Shown one piece after another: positions 15,358-22,674 of a stretch of 30,932 bases of DNA (position 1 is its first letter; each line of letters begins with the position of its first letter). The DNA is from an uncultured Lachnospiraceae bacterium (GTDB lineage: Bacteria; Bacillota; Clostridia; Lachnospirales; Lachnospiraceae). The notes beneath the pieces are model-generated. The model was not told the DNA's origin and searched no databases. It saw nothing but the letters and a program-made list of their open reading frames with translations. The stretch is from contig CAUEYX010000035.1 in NCBI GenBank assembly GCA_959022495.1, forward strand, positions 1-30,932, read 5' to 3'. The translations under genes and the position numbers were made by a program.

Positions 15358-15900
15358 ATGAAAGCGACGGGGATAGTAAGAAGGATCGACGATCTGGGGC
15401 GCGTGGTCGTTCCAAAGGAAATCAGGAGGACGCTCCGCATTCGGGAGGGAGACCCGCTGGAGATCTTTACCGACAGGGAAGGGGAGATTATTCTCAAAAA
15501 GTATTCTCCCATCGGTGAGCTGGGCAATCTGGCAAAAATATACGCTGAGAGCCTGTCCCAGACAATGGGCTGCACTGTGTGTATCACGGATACAGACCAG
15601 GTCGTGGCGTCGGCCGGAAACGGGAGAAAAGAACTCCAGGACCAGTTCGTCGGTCAGGAGATGGGGACCGCTCTCAAGGAACGCGCGCAGATCCTGGCCA
15701 GAAACGACGAGATCTCCTATATTAAAGTAACTGCGGACATGAAGGATTATTATGACGAAGTGATCTGTCCGATTATCTGCGAGGGGGATGTCATTGGCGC
15801 CGTAGTACTGCTCAACCGAGACGAGAAGCGTCGGTTTGGAGAAGTGGAGCAGAGAGTGGCGTACAGCGCCGCGGATTTCCTCGGGCGGCAGATGGGATAG
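15358..15900 (+). CDS. spoVT: Stage V sporulation protein T (AbrB-type regulator with GAF-like domain)
   Basis: A 180-residue transcription factor. Residues 1-50 are a swapped-hairpin AbrB DNA-binding domain (MKATGIVRRIDDLGRVVVPK, then EIRRTLRIREGDPLEIF). About residues 55-175 form a GAF-like domain (TMGCTVCITDTDQVVASAG, VICPIICEGDVIGAVVLLN). This layout and length match SpoVT, which tunes forespore gene expression late in sporulation. The ATG follows TGGAGG. A SigG-like promoter precedes it. It marks the organism as a likely endospore former. AbrB itself lacks the long C-terminal domain, so it is a poorer match. Next comes a small membrane protein and then the scfA/scfB pair. Confidence 0.93.
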   Translation: MKATGIVRRIDDLGRVVVPKEIRRTLRIREGDPLEIFTDREGEIILKKYSPIGELGNLAKIYAESLSQTMGCTVCITDTDQVVASAGNGRKELQDQFVGQEMGTALKERAQILARNDEISYIKVTADMKDYYDEVICPIICEGDVIGAVVLLNRDEKRRFGEVEQRVAYSAADFLGRQMG

Positions 15901-15987
15901 AGTTTTTGGAATAAATCTTTCCGGACAAACATAAGCTTTACAGACAGGACAGATAATGAGTTATGGTTATGGCCGGGAGGGGAGATT

Positions 15988-16374
15988 ATGGAGAAAAAAA
16001 CAGCTGGCAGACAGGGCGTGGAACAGACGGCGGTCAGGATGCTGAAGTCGCTTCTGTGCGCGTATATCGTGACGGGGATTATGCTCCTGATACTTACGCT
16101 CCTTTTGTATAAAGCGGGGCTCAGCGAGGAAAATATAAATGCGGGGATCATACTCACCTATGTGATATCCACATTCGCTGGAGGATTTGTGATCGGAAAG
16201 CTGACAGGGGTTAGGAAATTCCTCTGGGGGCTGCTTACCGGAATTGTGTATTTTGTACTCCTTCTTCTGATTTCCCTGGGAGTGTATCATTCCCTTCAGG
16301 GGGAGATCGCGAGCCTGCTGACCACCTTCCTGCTCTGCGCGGGCGGGGGGATGCTGGGCGGGATGGTGTCATGA
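15988..16374 (+). CDS. TIGR04086-type small membrane protein
   Basis: A 128-residue integral membrane protein with four hydrophobic helices: about 19-45 (LLCAYIVTGIMLLILTLLLY), 53-75 (GIILTYVISTFAGGFVIG), 80-103 (LWGLLTGIVYFVLLLLISL) and 108-128. The basic N-terminus and glycine-rich last helix (LLCAGGGMLGGMVS) fit the clostridial TIGR04086 family, often found beside SCIFF genes. Its function is not known to me. A strong GGGAGGGGAG site precedes the ATG. It ends about 80 bp before scfA and sits between spoVT and the SCIFF genes, so it may belong to the peptide system or be only a conserved neighbour. Confidence 0.75.
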   Translation: MEKKTAGRQGVEQTAVRMLKSLLCAYIVTGIMLLILTLLLYKAGLSEENINAGIILTYVISTFAGGFVIGKLTGVRKFLWGLLTGIVYFVLLLLISLGVYHSLQGEIASLLTTFLLCAGGGMLGGMVS

Positions 16375-16406
16375 AAAAAGGGCTTCCAAATCCCGGTGAC
16401 CTGTGG

Positions 16407-16412
16407 TATAAT
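16407..16412 (+). promoter_or_regulatory. Extended -10 promoter of scfA
   Basis: TATAAT preceded by TGG (TGN extended -10), about 40 bp before the scfA start codon. No good -35 is visible (16384-16389 reads TTCCAA). It allows scfA to be expressed independently of spoVT. Confidence 0.55.
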
Positions 16413-16440
16413 ATTCCGAGCAATATGTTGTAGAATATTA
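16409..16440. promoter_or_regulatory. Operator-like inverted repeat over the scfA promoter and leader
   Basis: TAATATTC (16409-16416) and GAATATTA (16433-16440) are perfect 8-bp inverted arms 16 bp apart. They span the -10 box to the edge of the ribosome site (GGAGG from 16441). The arrangement suits a dimeric repressor, or an RNA hairpin occluding the ribosome site. Confidence 0.4.
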
Positions 16441-16452
16441 GGAGGACAGGAC

Positions 16453-16596
16453 ATGAAGCACATTAAGACATTAAATACACAGACATTAAACAATACAGTA
16501 AAAAAAGGCGGATGTGGTGAGTGCCAGACATCCTGCCAGTCAGCATGTAAGACATCCTGTACTGTTGGAAACCAGACCTGCGAGAACAGGAAGTAA
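16453..16596 (+). CDS. scfA: SCIFF ranthipeptide precursor (six cysteines in forty-five residues)
   Basis: A 47-residue precursor peptide. It begins MKHIKTLNTQTLNNTVKKGG, the conserved leader, and carries six cysteines at positions 21, 24, 28, 32, 36 and 43 in the core. In this family the maturase links cysteine sulfur to residues after each cysteine to form thioether bridges of the ranthipeptide type; the final structure and role are not established. The start at 16453 is chosen over an upstream extension because GGAGG stands just before it and the family begins exactly at MKHIK. The CxxxC units share a 10-bp direct repeat (AGACATCCTG at 16526 and 16550). The partner maturase scfB follows 144 bp downstream. 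Confidence 0.95.
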   Translation: MKHIKTLNTQTLNNTVKKGGCGECQTSCQSACKTSCTVGNQTCENRK

Positions 16597-16628
16597 AGGG
16601 TTCCGGCTACAAGAGAACAAGGGGGAAA

Positions 16629-16653
16629 GGCAGCGGTTTTCGTGACCGCTGCC
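16629..16653 (+). terminator. Hairpin between scfA and scfB, partial terminator
   Basis: GGCAGCGGT (16629-16637) and ACCGCTGCC (16645-16653) form a perfect 9-bp GC-rich stem with a 7-nt loop. Only a weak T-run follows (TTATGCATGTT). It is more likely to cut read-through, or protect the scfA mRNA 3' end, than to separate the genes fully, keeping precursor above enzyme. Confidence 0.55.
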
Positions 16654-16740
16654 TTATGCATGTTAAACGCGCGGGAAATCCGCGCAGCAGGATAAGACGG
16701 GAAATGCCGGAGGGGAGCATATAGAAAGAGAGGTACCATT

Positions 16741-18156
16741 GTGATACATCTGTATCAGAATAACGGATATAATATCGTCCTGGATGTGAACAGCGGCGCT
16801 GTACATGTGGTGGACAAAGCCGCATACGACGTCATCGGCGCGCTGGAGGAGCAGAATGAGTTCCACACTCCCGAGACGCTGAAGCGTGAAGAGACGGCCT
16901 CTTATCTGAAGGAAAAGCTGGGGGGCGTTTATACAGAGGAAGATATCCGTGATATCCTGGAGGCAGCAGCAGAGCTTGCGAAGCAGGGAAAGCTCTTTGC
17001 CCGGGATGTTTATGAAGACTATATCGATGAAGTGAAGCAGAGAAAGACTGTGGTCAAGGCGCTGTGCCTCCACATTGCGCACGACTGCAACCTGGCCTGT
17101 AAATACTGTTTCGCCGAGGAGGGAGAATACCATGGGCGCCGGGCGCTTATGTCCCTCGAAGTGGGGAAGAAAGCACTGGATTTTTTGATCGCCAATTCTG
17201 GCAGCAGGAGAAACCTGGAAGTGGACTTCTTCGGCGGAGAGCCGCTGATGAACTGGCAGGTCGTTAAAGACCTGGTGGCTTACGGAAGAGAGCAGGAGAA
17301 GATTCACGGCAAGCATTTCCGTTTCACCCTCACGACGAACGGCGTGCTCTTAAATGATGAGGTGCAGGATTTTGTCAACCGTGAGATGGACAATGTGGTG
17401 CTCAGCCTGGATGGAAGGAAGGAAGTCAATGACAGGATGCGGCCGTTTCGGAACGGAAAAGGAAGCTATGACCTGATTGTGCCGAAGTTCCAGAAGCTCG
17501 CGGAGAGCCGGGACCAGCAGAAATACTACATACGCGGTACGTTTACAAGGAACAATCTGGATTTTTCCAACGATGTTCTGCATTTCGCGGAACTGGGATT
17601 TGAACAGATTTCCATTGAGCCTGTAGTGGGAGAGGATACGGACCCATATGCGATCCAGAAAGAAGATCTTCCGCAGATTTTCGCGGAGTATGATAAGCTG
17701 GCCAGGATCATGGTGGATCGTGAGAAGAATGGCAGAGGTTTCAATTTCTTTCACTTTATGATCGATCTGGAGGGCGGTCCCTGCGTGTCCAAGCGTCTGT
17801 CCGGCTGCGGCTCAGGCACAGAGTACCTTGCGGTGACGCCCTGGGGCGATCTGTACCCCTGCCATCAGTTTGTGGGGCAGGAAGAGTTCCTTATGGGAAA
17901 TGTGGATGAGGGAATCACGCGCCCGGATATCGCGGACGCGTTCCGGGGATGCAGTGTGTATTCGAAGGAAAGCTGCAGGAAATGTTTCGCCAGGTTCTAC
18001 TGCAGCGGGGGCTGTATGGCGAATTCATATAAATTCCATCACACAATCAATGATACGTATGAGGTGAGCTGTGAGATGGAGCGCAAACGCGTTGAATGCG
18101 CGATTATGATAAAAGCGGCTCTGGCAGATATGCAGGAAGAAAAAGAGAAGGCATAA
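16741..18156 (+). CDS. scfB: SCIFF maturase, radical SAM/SPASM thioether-forming enzyme
   Basis: A 471-residue enzyme. The first 90 residues (MIHLYQNNGYNIVLDVNSGA, AAYDVIGAL) look like a PqqD-type RiPP recognition domain that binds the leader peptide. The radical SAM cluster motif is CNLACKYC (Cys 116, 120 and 123), with the family's FFGGEPLMNW after it. The C-terminal SPASM region has the expected cysteines in GGPCVSKRLSGCGSG, DLYPCHQF, CSVYSKESCRKC, CSGGC and VSCEMER, holding two auxiliary clusters. It makes the thioether cross-links of SCIFF, needs S-adenosylmethionine and anaerobic conditions, and should act in the cytosol. The start is GTG at 16741 after AGAGAGG. It follows scfA and precedes secDF by about 40 bp, probably one transcription unit. 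Confidence 0.95.
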   Translation: MIHLYQNNGYNIVLDVNSGAVHVVDKAAYDVIGALEEQNEFHTPETLKREETASYLKEKLGGVYTEEDIRDILEAAAELAKQGKLFARDVYEDYIDEVKQRKTVVKALCLHIAHDCNLACKYCFAEEGEYHGRRALMSLEVGKKALDFLIANSGSRRNLEVDFFGGEPLMNWQVVKDLVAYGREQEKIHGKHFRFTLTTNGVLLNDEVQDFVNREMDNVVLSLDGRKEVNDRMRPFRNGKGSYDLIVPKFQKLAESRDQQKYYIRGTFTRNNLDFSNDVLHFAELGFEQISIEPVVGEDTDPYAIQKEDLPQIFAEYDKLARIMVDREKNGRGFNFFHFMIDLEGGPCVSKRLSGCGSGTEYLAVTPWGDLYPCHQFVGQEEFLMGNVDEGITRPDIADAFRGCSVYSKESCRKCFARFYCSGGCMANSYKFHHTINDTYEVSCEMERKRVECAIMIKAALADMQEEKEKA

Positions 18157-18195
18157 AGCACAGACCGGAAGAAAAAAAGAAAGGAATGTACAGTC

Positions 18196-20649
18196 ATGAA
18201 AAAGAGCAGAGGTATATTGAGCCTGATCCTTGTGGCAGCTGTTATGGTGCTGATCGGAGTGACGACGATCCACGGCCTGGATGAAAAGGGGATGGGCGCT
18301 GCAAAGAACATCAATCTGGGCCTTGACCTGGAGGGGGGCGTCAGCATTACTTACCAGGTGAAAGGAGAGACTCCTTCCCAGGAAGACATGGATGATACGG
18401 TGTATAAGATGCAGCGCCGTGTAGAACAGTACAGCACGGAGGCGCAGGCATACCAGGAGGGGGACAACCGGGTGAGCATCGAGATCCCCGGAGTGGAGGA
18501 CGCCAACGCGATCCTCGAAGAACTCGGACAGCCGGGATCACTGTATTTTATCAAACACTATGACAGCGACGGAAATGAGAATTACACAGCCGGAACGAAC
18601 GGGTATGTGCTGAATAAGACCATCGAAGAACTCCAGGGGACAGATTCTATCGTCCTGACCGGATCTGAGGTGAAGACAGCCACAGCCGGCTCCTCTTCGA
18701 ACCAGACAACCGGAGCCACAGAGTACGGCGTGAGCCTTACGTTAACGGACGAGGGAACCGCGGCATTTGCGGCGGCTACTGAGGAGGCATACAACAACGG
18801 AAATGATACGATCGCAATCTATTATGACGGAGCGCTGATCAGTGTACCGAAGGTAAATGCCATTATAGAAAACGGACAGGCAGAGATCTCTGGAGATGGG
18901 ATGACATATGAGGAGGCGGACAACATCGCTTCCACGATCCGCATCGGAGGCCTGAACCTGGAACTGGAAGAGATCAGCTCAAAAGTGGTAGGCGCGCAGC
19001 TGGGTGAGGAAGCGATCAGCACCAGCCTTCTGGCGGGAGCGATCGGGCTTGCGCTTGTGTGTCTCTTTATGATCTTTGTATACCTGCTCCCGGGATTGAC
19101 AGCCAGCATAGCGCTGGTCTTCTATACCGGCCTGGTCCTGGTGCTCTTAAATGCATTTGATATCACCCTGACTCTGCCCGGTATCGCAGGTATCATCCTC
19201 GGCATCGGAATGGCGGTGGACGCGAATGTCATTATCTTTGCGCGCGTGAAAGAAGAGCTTTCTGCGGGGGCATCCGTGCATGCGGCGCTGAAAGCCGGAT
19301 TCCATAAGGCCATGTCCGCGATCCTGGACGGCAACATTACGACGCTGATCGCAGCAGCTGTGCTCTGGTTCCGCGGAAGCGGCCCGGTCAAAGGCTTTGC
19401 GCAGACGCTGGCTCTTGGTATCGTGGTATCCATGTTCACAGCGCTGGTAGTGACAAGGCTCTTGATCTTCGCGTTTTACGCGCTGGGTATCAGAAACCCG
19501 AAAGTGTACGGCAGGGTCAAAGCGCCGAGAAAACCGATCGATTTTATCGGAAAGAGAAAAGTATTCTTTATTATTTCCCTTCTGCTGTGTGTCAGCGGTT
19601 TCGTGGGAATGGGCATCAATCACGCCCGCGGCATCGGCGCTATGAATTACAGCCTTGATTTCGCAGGCGGTACAGCGACGACAGTGACATTTGACAAAGA
19701 ATACACACTGGACGAGATTGACAGTCAGATGATCCCGGACCTGGAGGACATCACGGGAGACCTGAACATCCAGGTACAGACAGTCAAGGGCACAAACCAG
19801 GTTGTATTTAAGACTCAGACCCTGGATCTTGATGAGCGTGAAGCATTTGAGACCTATATGCAGGATGAGTTTGGCGTGACAGAGGAGATTACCACGGAGA
19901 ATATCAGCTCCACAGTAAGCTCGGAGATGCGGACAGACGCGGTTGTTGCCGTTATCATAGCTACGATCTGCATGCTGCTTTACATCTGGTTCCGGTTTAA
20001 GGATATCCGTTTTGCGACAAGCGCCGTGCTTGCCCTTGTGCATGACGTGCTTGTAGTATTCGCTTTCTATGTGATCGCGAGGGTATCCGTGGGCAATACG
20101 TTTATCGCGTGTATGCTGACCATAGTCGGTTACTCGATCAATGCGACGATCGTTATTTTTGACCGTATCCGCGAGGAGCTCAAGGCAGAGGGAAAAGCTG
20201 CGGAGAACCCGGCTGTGCTGAAAGAAATGGTGAACCGCTGCATTACACAGACTTTGACAAGGAGTATCTACACATCACTGACAACATTTATTATGATCGC
20301 GGTGCTCTATGTAATGGGCGTAAGCTCAATCAAAGAGTTCGCGCTGCCTCTGATGGTTGGTGTTGTGTGTGGAGCGTACTCATCCGTATGCATCACAGGA
20401 GCGCTTTGGTTTACCATGAAGACAAAAGGCGCGAAACTGGCAGCGGTGAATGCTGCGGCTGAGACGGCGGAGCCGGTTTTGGATGAAGGCGGAAAGAGCG
20501 GCGGTGAAAAGAGCGCCAGCGAAAAAGAAAAATCAATGAAGCGTGATGACAGCGCAGGTTCTGCAGGAAAAATGAAGACGAAAGAACCGGCAAAAAGTCA
20601 GGCGCATTCCGTCAGGAGATATTCAAAGAACAGGGCACAGAAAGACTGA
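18196..20649 (+). CDS. secDF: Protein translocase subunit SecDF (fused SecD-SecF)
   Basis: An 817-residue fusion. SecD part: an N-terminal membrane helix (about 8-27), the conserved NLGLDLEGGVSITYQ near residue 35, a large extracellular domain, then a helical bundle (about 275-440, including GIAGIILGIGMAVDANVIIF and LDGNITTLIAAAVLW). SecF part starts about residue 448 (FIGKRKVFF) with GAMNYSLDFAGGTATTVTF, TIVGYSINATIVIFDR and a second bundle. A Lys- and Glu-rich tail of about 65 residues closes the protein. It uses the proton gradient to pull proteins through SecYEG. It lies about 40 bp after scfB, suggesting the cross-linked peptide, or a process coupled to it, uses the Sec route; this is inference. 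Confidence 0.94.
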   Translation: MKKSRGILSLILVAAVMVLIGVTTIHGLDEKGMGAAKNINLGLDLEGGVSITYQVKGETPSQEDMDDTVYKMQRRVEQYSTEAQAYQEGDNRVSIEIPGVEDANAILEELGQPGSLYFIKHYDSDGNENYTAGTNGYVLNKTIEELQGTDSIVLTGSEVKTATAGSSSNQTTGATEYGVSLTLTDEGTAAFAAATEEAYNNGNDTIAIYYDGALISVPKVNAIIENGQAEISGDGMTYEEADNIASTIRIGGLNLELEEISSKVVGAQLGEEAISTSLLAGAIGLALVCLFMIFVYLLPGLTASIALVFYTGLVLVLLNAFDITLTLPGIAGIILGIGMAVDANVIIFARVKEELSAGASVHAALKAGFHKAMSAILDGNITTLIAAAVLWFRGSGPVKGFAQTLALGIVVSMFTALVVTRLLIFAFYALGIRNPKVYGRVKAPRKPIDFIGKRKVFFIISLLLCVSGFVGMGINHARGIGAMNYSLDFAGGTATTVTFDKEYTLDEIDSQMIPDLEDITGDLNIQVQTVKGTNQVVFKTQTLDLDEREAFETYMQDEFGVTEEITTENISSTVSSEMRTDAVVAVIIATICMLLYIWFRFKDIRFATSAVLALVHDVLVVFAFYVIARVSVGNTFIACMLTIVGYSINATIVIFDRIREELKAEGKAAENPAVLKEMVNRCITQTLTRSIYTSLTTFIMIAVLYVMGVSSIKEFALPLMVGVVCGAYSSVCITGALWFTMKTKGAKLAAVNAAAETAEPVLDEGGKSGGEKSASEKEKSMKRDDSAGSAGKMKTKEPAKSQAHSVRRYSKNRAQKD

Positions 20650-20675
20650 CGCGCAGAATGACGAGTGTCCAGTTT

Positions 20676-20764
20676 GATTCAATAAAATAAAAGGAATAAA
20701 CGGTACCCTGACAGTAAGACACAGAAAAAGACGCTGTGTTGAACTGTCAGGGTATTATTGAATC
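20676..20764 (+). terminator. Nested hairpin after secDF
   Basis: TACCCTGACAGT (20704-20715) and ACTGTCAGGGTA (20743-20754) form a perfect 12-bp stem. Inside it ACACAG (20719-20724) pairs with CTGTGT (20734-20739). Outside it GATTCAATAA (20676-20685) matches TTATTGAATC (20755-20764). Only a weak T-run follows, so termination would be inefficient. It separates secDF from recJ. Confidence 0.6.
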
Positions 20765-20826
20765 ATCTGTGCTGCCATACAGAAAGATGACAAAAAATAT
20801 TTTTGCACCCAGGAGGCCTGAAATAT

Positions 20827-22539
20827 ATGGAACGCTGGTTTATTACCATGAAAAAAGCAGATTTTAACGCCATCGGGGAGAAATACCACATCTCCCCGAT
20901 TTTGGCGCGCCTGATCCGGAACCGGGATATTATCGGGGATGAGGAAATTGATTTCTATCTCAACGGGACCATCGCGGACCTGTACGACGGCATGCTGATG
21001 CAGGATATGGACCGGGCTGTAGAGATCCTGGCAGAGAAGATACGGGAGGAGAAAAGGCTCCGTGTGATCGGGGATTACGATATCGATGGAGTGAACGCGT
21101 CCTATATCCTCCAGGAAGGGCTTTCCGGGCTTGGAGCAGACGTGGATACGGATATTCCGGACCGGATCAAGGACGGGTATGGTCTCAATAAACTGCTGAT
21201 CGACAGAGCCATAGACGACGGGATCGACACGGTCATCACCTGCGACAATGGGATCGCGGCGGCGGATGAGATCCAGTACGCAAAAGAAAATGGACTGACC
21301 GTCATCGTAACGGATCACCATGAAGTTCCCTATATTGAAATGGGAGAGGAGAAAGAATACATCCTCCCTCCGGCAGACGCTGTGGTGGACCCTCACCGTG
21401 CGGACTGCCGCTATCCTTTTAAGGGGCTCTGCGGGGCGGGGGTGGCTTACAAACTGGTGGAGGCGCTCTGCAATGTGATGCAGAGGGACCCGGAGGATGT
21501 GGACTATCTGATGGAAAATGTGGCCATCGCCACGGTCGGGGATGTGATGGACTTAAACGGGGAGAACCGGATCTTTGTAAAACAGGGGCTTGAGATGCTC
21601 AAGCGCACGCAGAATCCGGGGCTGAAAGCGCTGATCGAGTGCACGGGCGTTGATGTGGAACGGCTGAATGCTTACCATATCGGCTTTGTCATCGGACCCT
21701 GTATTAATGCCAGCGGCAGGCTGGATACAGCCAAGCGGGCTCTGGAACTCTTAAATGCCCGGAACAGGCGGGACGCGGTCATGCTGGCGGAAGACCTGAA
21801 GGCGCTCAATGACAGCCGTAAAGAGATGACTGAGCGGGGCGTGGCGGAGGCAGTGAATCTGATTGAGACTACACCGCTGAAGGACGACCGGGTGCTGGTT
21901 GTGTACCTGCCGGACTGCCATGAGAGTATCGCCGGCATCATCGCGGGGAGAATCCGGGAGCGGTATTACCGTCCGGTTTTTGTGCTGACCAAAGCGGAAG
22001 ACGGGGTCAAAGGTTCGGGCCGCTCTATCGAAGGATACGACATGTTCGCGCAGATGTGCAGGTGCAGGGCGCTGTTCACGAAGTTCGGCGGGCATAAGCT
22101 GGCGGCGGGACTGTCCCTTGAGGAAGAGAATGTACAGCGCTTCCGGGAGACCATCAATGCGCTGTGTGACTTGACGGAGACAGATCTCCAGGAGAAAGTA
22201 TCCATTGATATGCAGCTGCCCTTCCCCTATATCACGGAAGAACTGGTGCGGGAGCTGGAACTTTTGGAACCTTTCGGCAAAGGCAATCCAAAGCCCCTGT
22301 TCGCGGGGAAAGACTTAAGGGTGATCAGCCCCCGCGTCATAGGCAGGAACCGGAATGTTCTGAAATGCCGCCTGGAGGACACGGCAGGAAATCAGATGGA
22401 AGCGGTGTATTTTGGGGATGTGCAGGCGTGCCTGAAAGAGATGGAACAGAAAAAAGTGATGGCCTTTACATATTATCCATCCGTGAATGAGTATATGGGA
22501 CGGAAGAGCCTTCAGCTCACAATCGTGAACTACCAATAG
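20827..22539 (+). CDS. recJ: Single-stranded-DNA exonuclease RecJ (DHH family)
   Basis: A 570-residue enzyme. It degrades single-stranded DNA 5' to 3' in recombination and mismatch repair. DHH phosphoesterase motifs are visible: VIGDYDIDGVN (about 80-90), TVITCDNGI, VIVTDHHEVP and VVDPHRADCRYPF, followed by the downstream KFGGHKLAAGLSL of the DHHA1 part. The remaining C-terminus fits the OB-fold region. The length is close to the E. coli enzyme and shorter than the Bacillus form. A frame extension begins at a TTG at 20803, but the ATG at 20827 is chosen because AGGAGG lies 10 nt before it. It follows secDF and precedes relA, an order also known from Bacillus. Confidence 0.93.
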   Translation: MERWFITMKKADFNAIGEKYHISPILARLIRNRDIIGDEEIDFYLNGTIADLYDGMLMQDMDRAVEILAEKIREEKRLRVIGDYDIDGVNASYILQEGLSGLGADVDTDIPDRIKDGYGLNKLLIDRAIDDGIDTVITCDNGIAAADEIQYAKENGLTVIVTDHHEVPYIEMGEEKEYILPPADAVVDPHRADCRYPFKGLCGAGVAYKLVEALCNVMQRDPEDVDYLMENVAIATVGDVMDLNGENRIFVKQGLEMLKRTQNPGLKALIECTGVDVERLNAYHIGFVIGPCINASGRLDTAKRALELLNARNRRDAVMLAEDLKALNDSRKEMTERGVAEAVNLIETTPLKDDRVLVVYLPDCHESIAGIIAGRIRERYYRPVFVLTKAEDGVKGSGRSIEGYDMFAQMCRCRALFTKFGGHKLAAGLSLEEENVQRFRETINALCDLTETDLQEKVSIDMQLPFPYITEELVRELELLEPFGKGNPKPLFAGKDLRVISPRVIGRNRNVLKCRLEDTAGNQMEAVYFGDVQACLKEMEQKKVMAFTYYPSVNEYMGRKSLQLTIVNYQ

Positions 22540-22600
22540 AGAAAGATTCCTGAAACTGTCGAAAATCAGCGTAAATTGGAGAACATGCGCAGAAAAATAT

Positions 22601-22628
22601 TTGAAAAAAACAGAATTGATGCTATACT
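22601..22628 (+). promoter_or_regulatory. Promoter upstream of relA
   Basis: TTGAAA at 22601-22606 and an extended -10 TGCTATACT (TATACT at 22623-22628), spacer 16 bp. A short ACTA-TTG-TAGT repeat follows. It lies about 45 bp before the relA start and could drive the genes from relA to aspS. Confidence 0.6.
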
Positions 22629-22674
22629 AATACTATTGTAGTCTTATTGCTGGACGCCGGGAGGGGGAACTGAT

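Noticed and set aside
16396..16452. Upstream extension of the SCIFF precursor to 66 residues
   Set aside because: It overlaps the predicted promoter, lacks a ribosome site and does not match the family, which starts at MKHIK.
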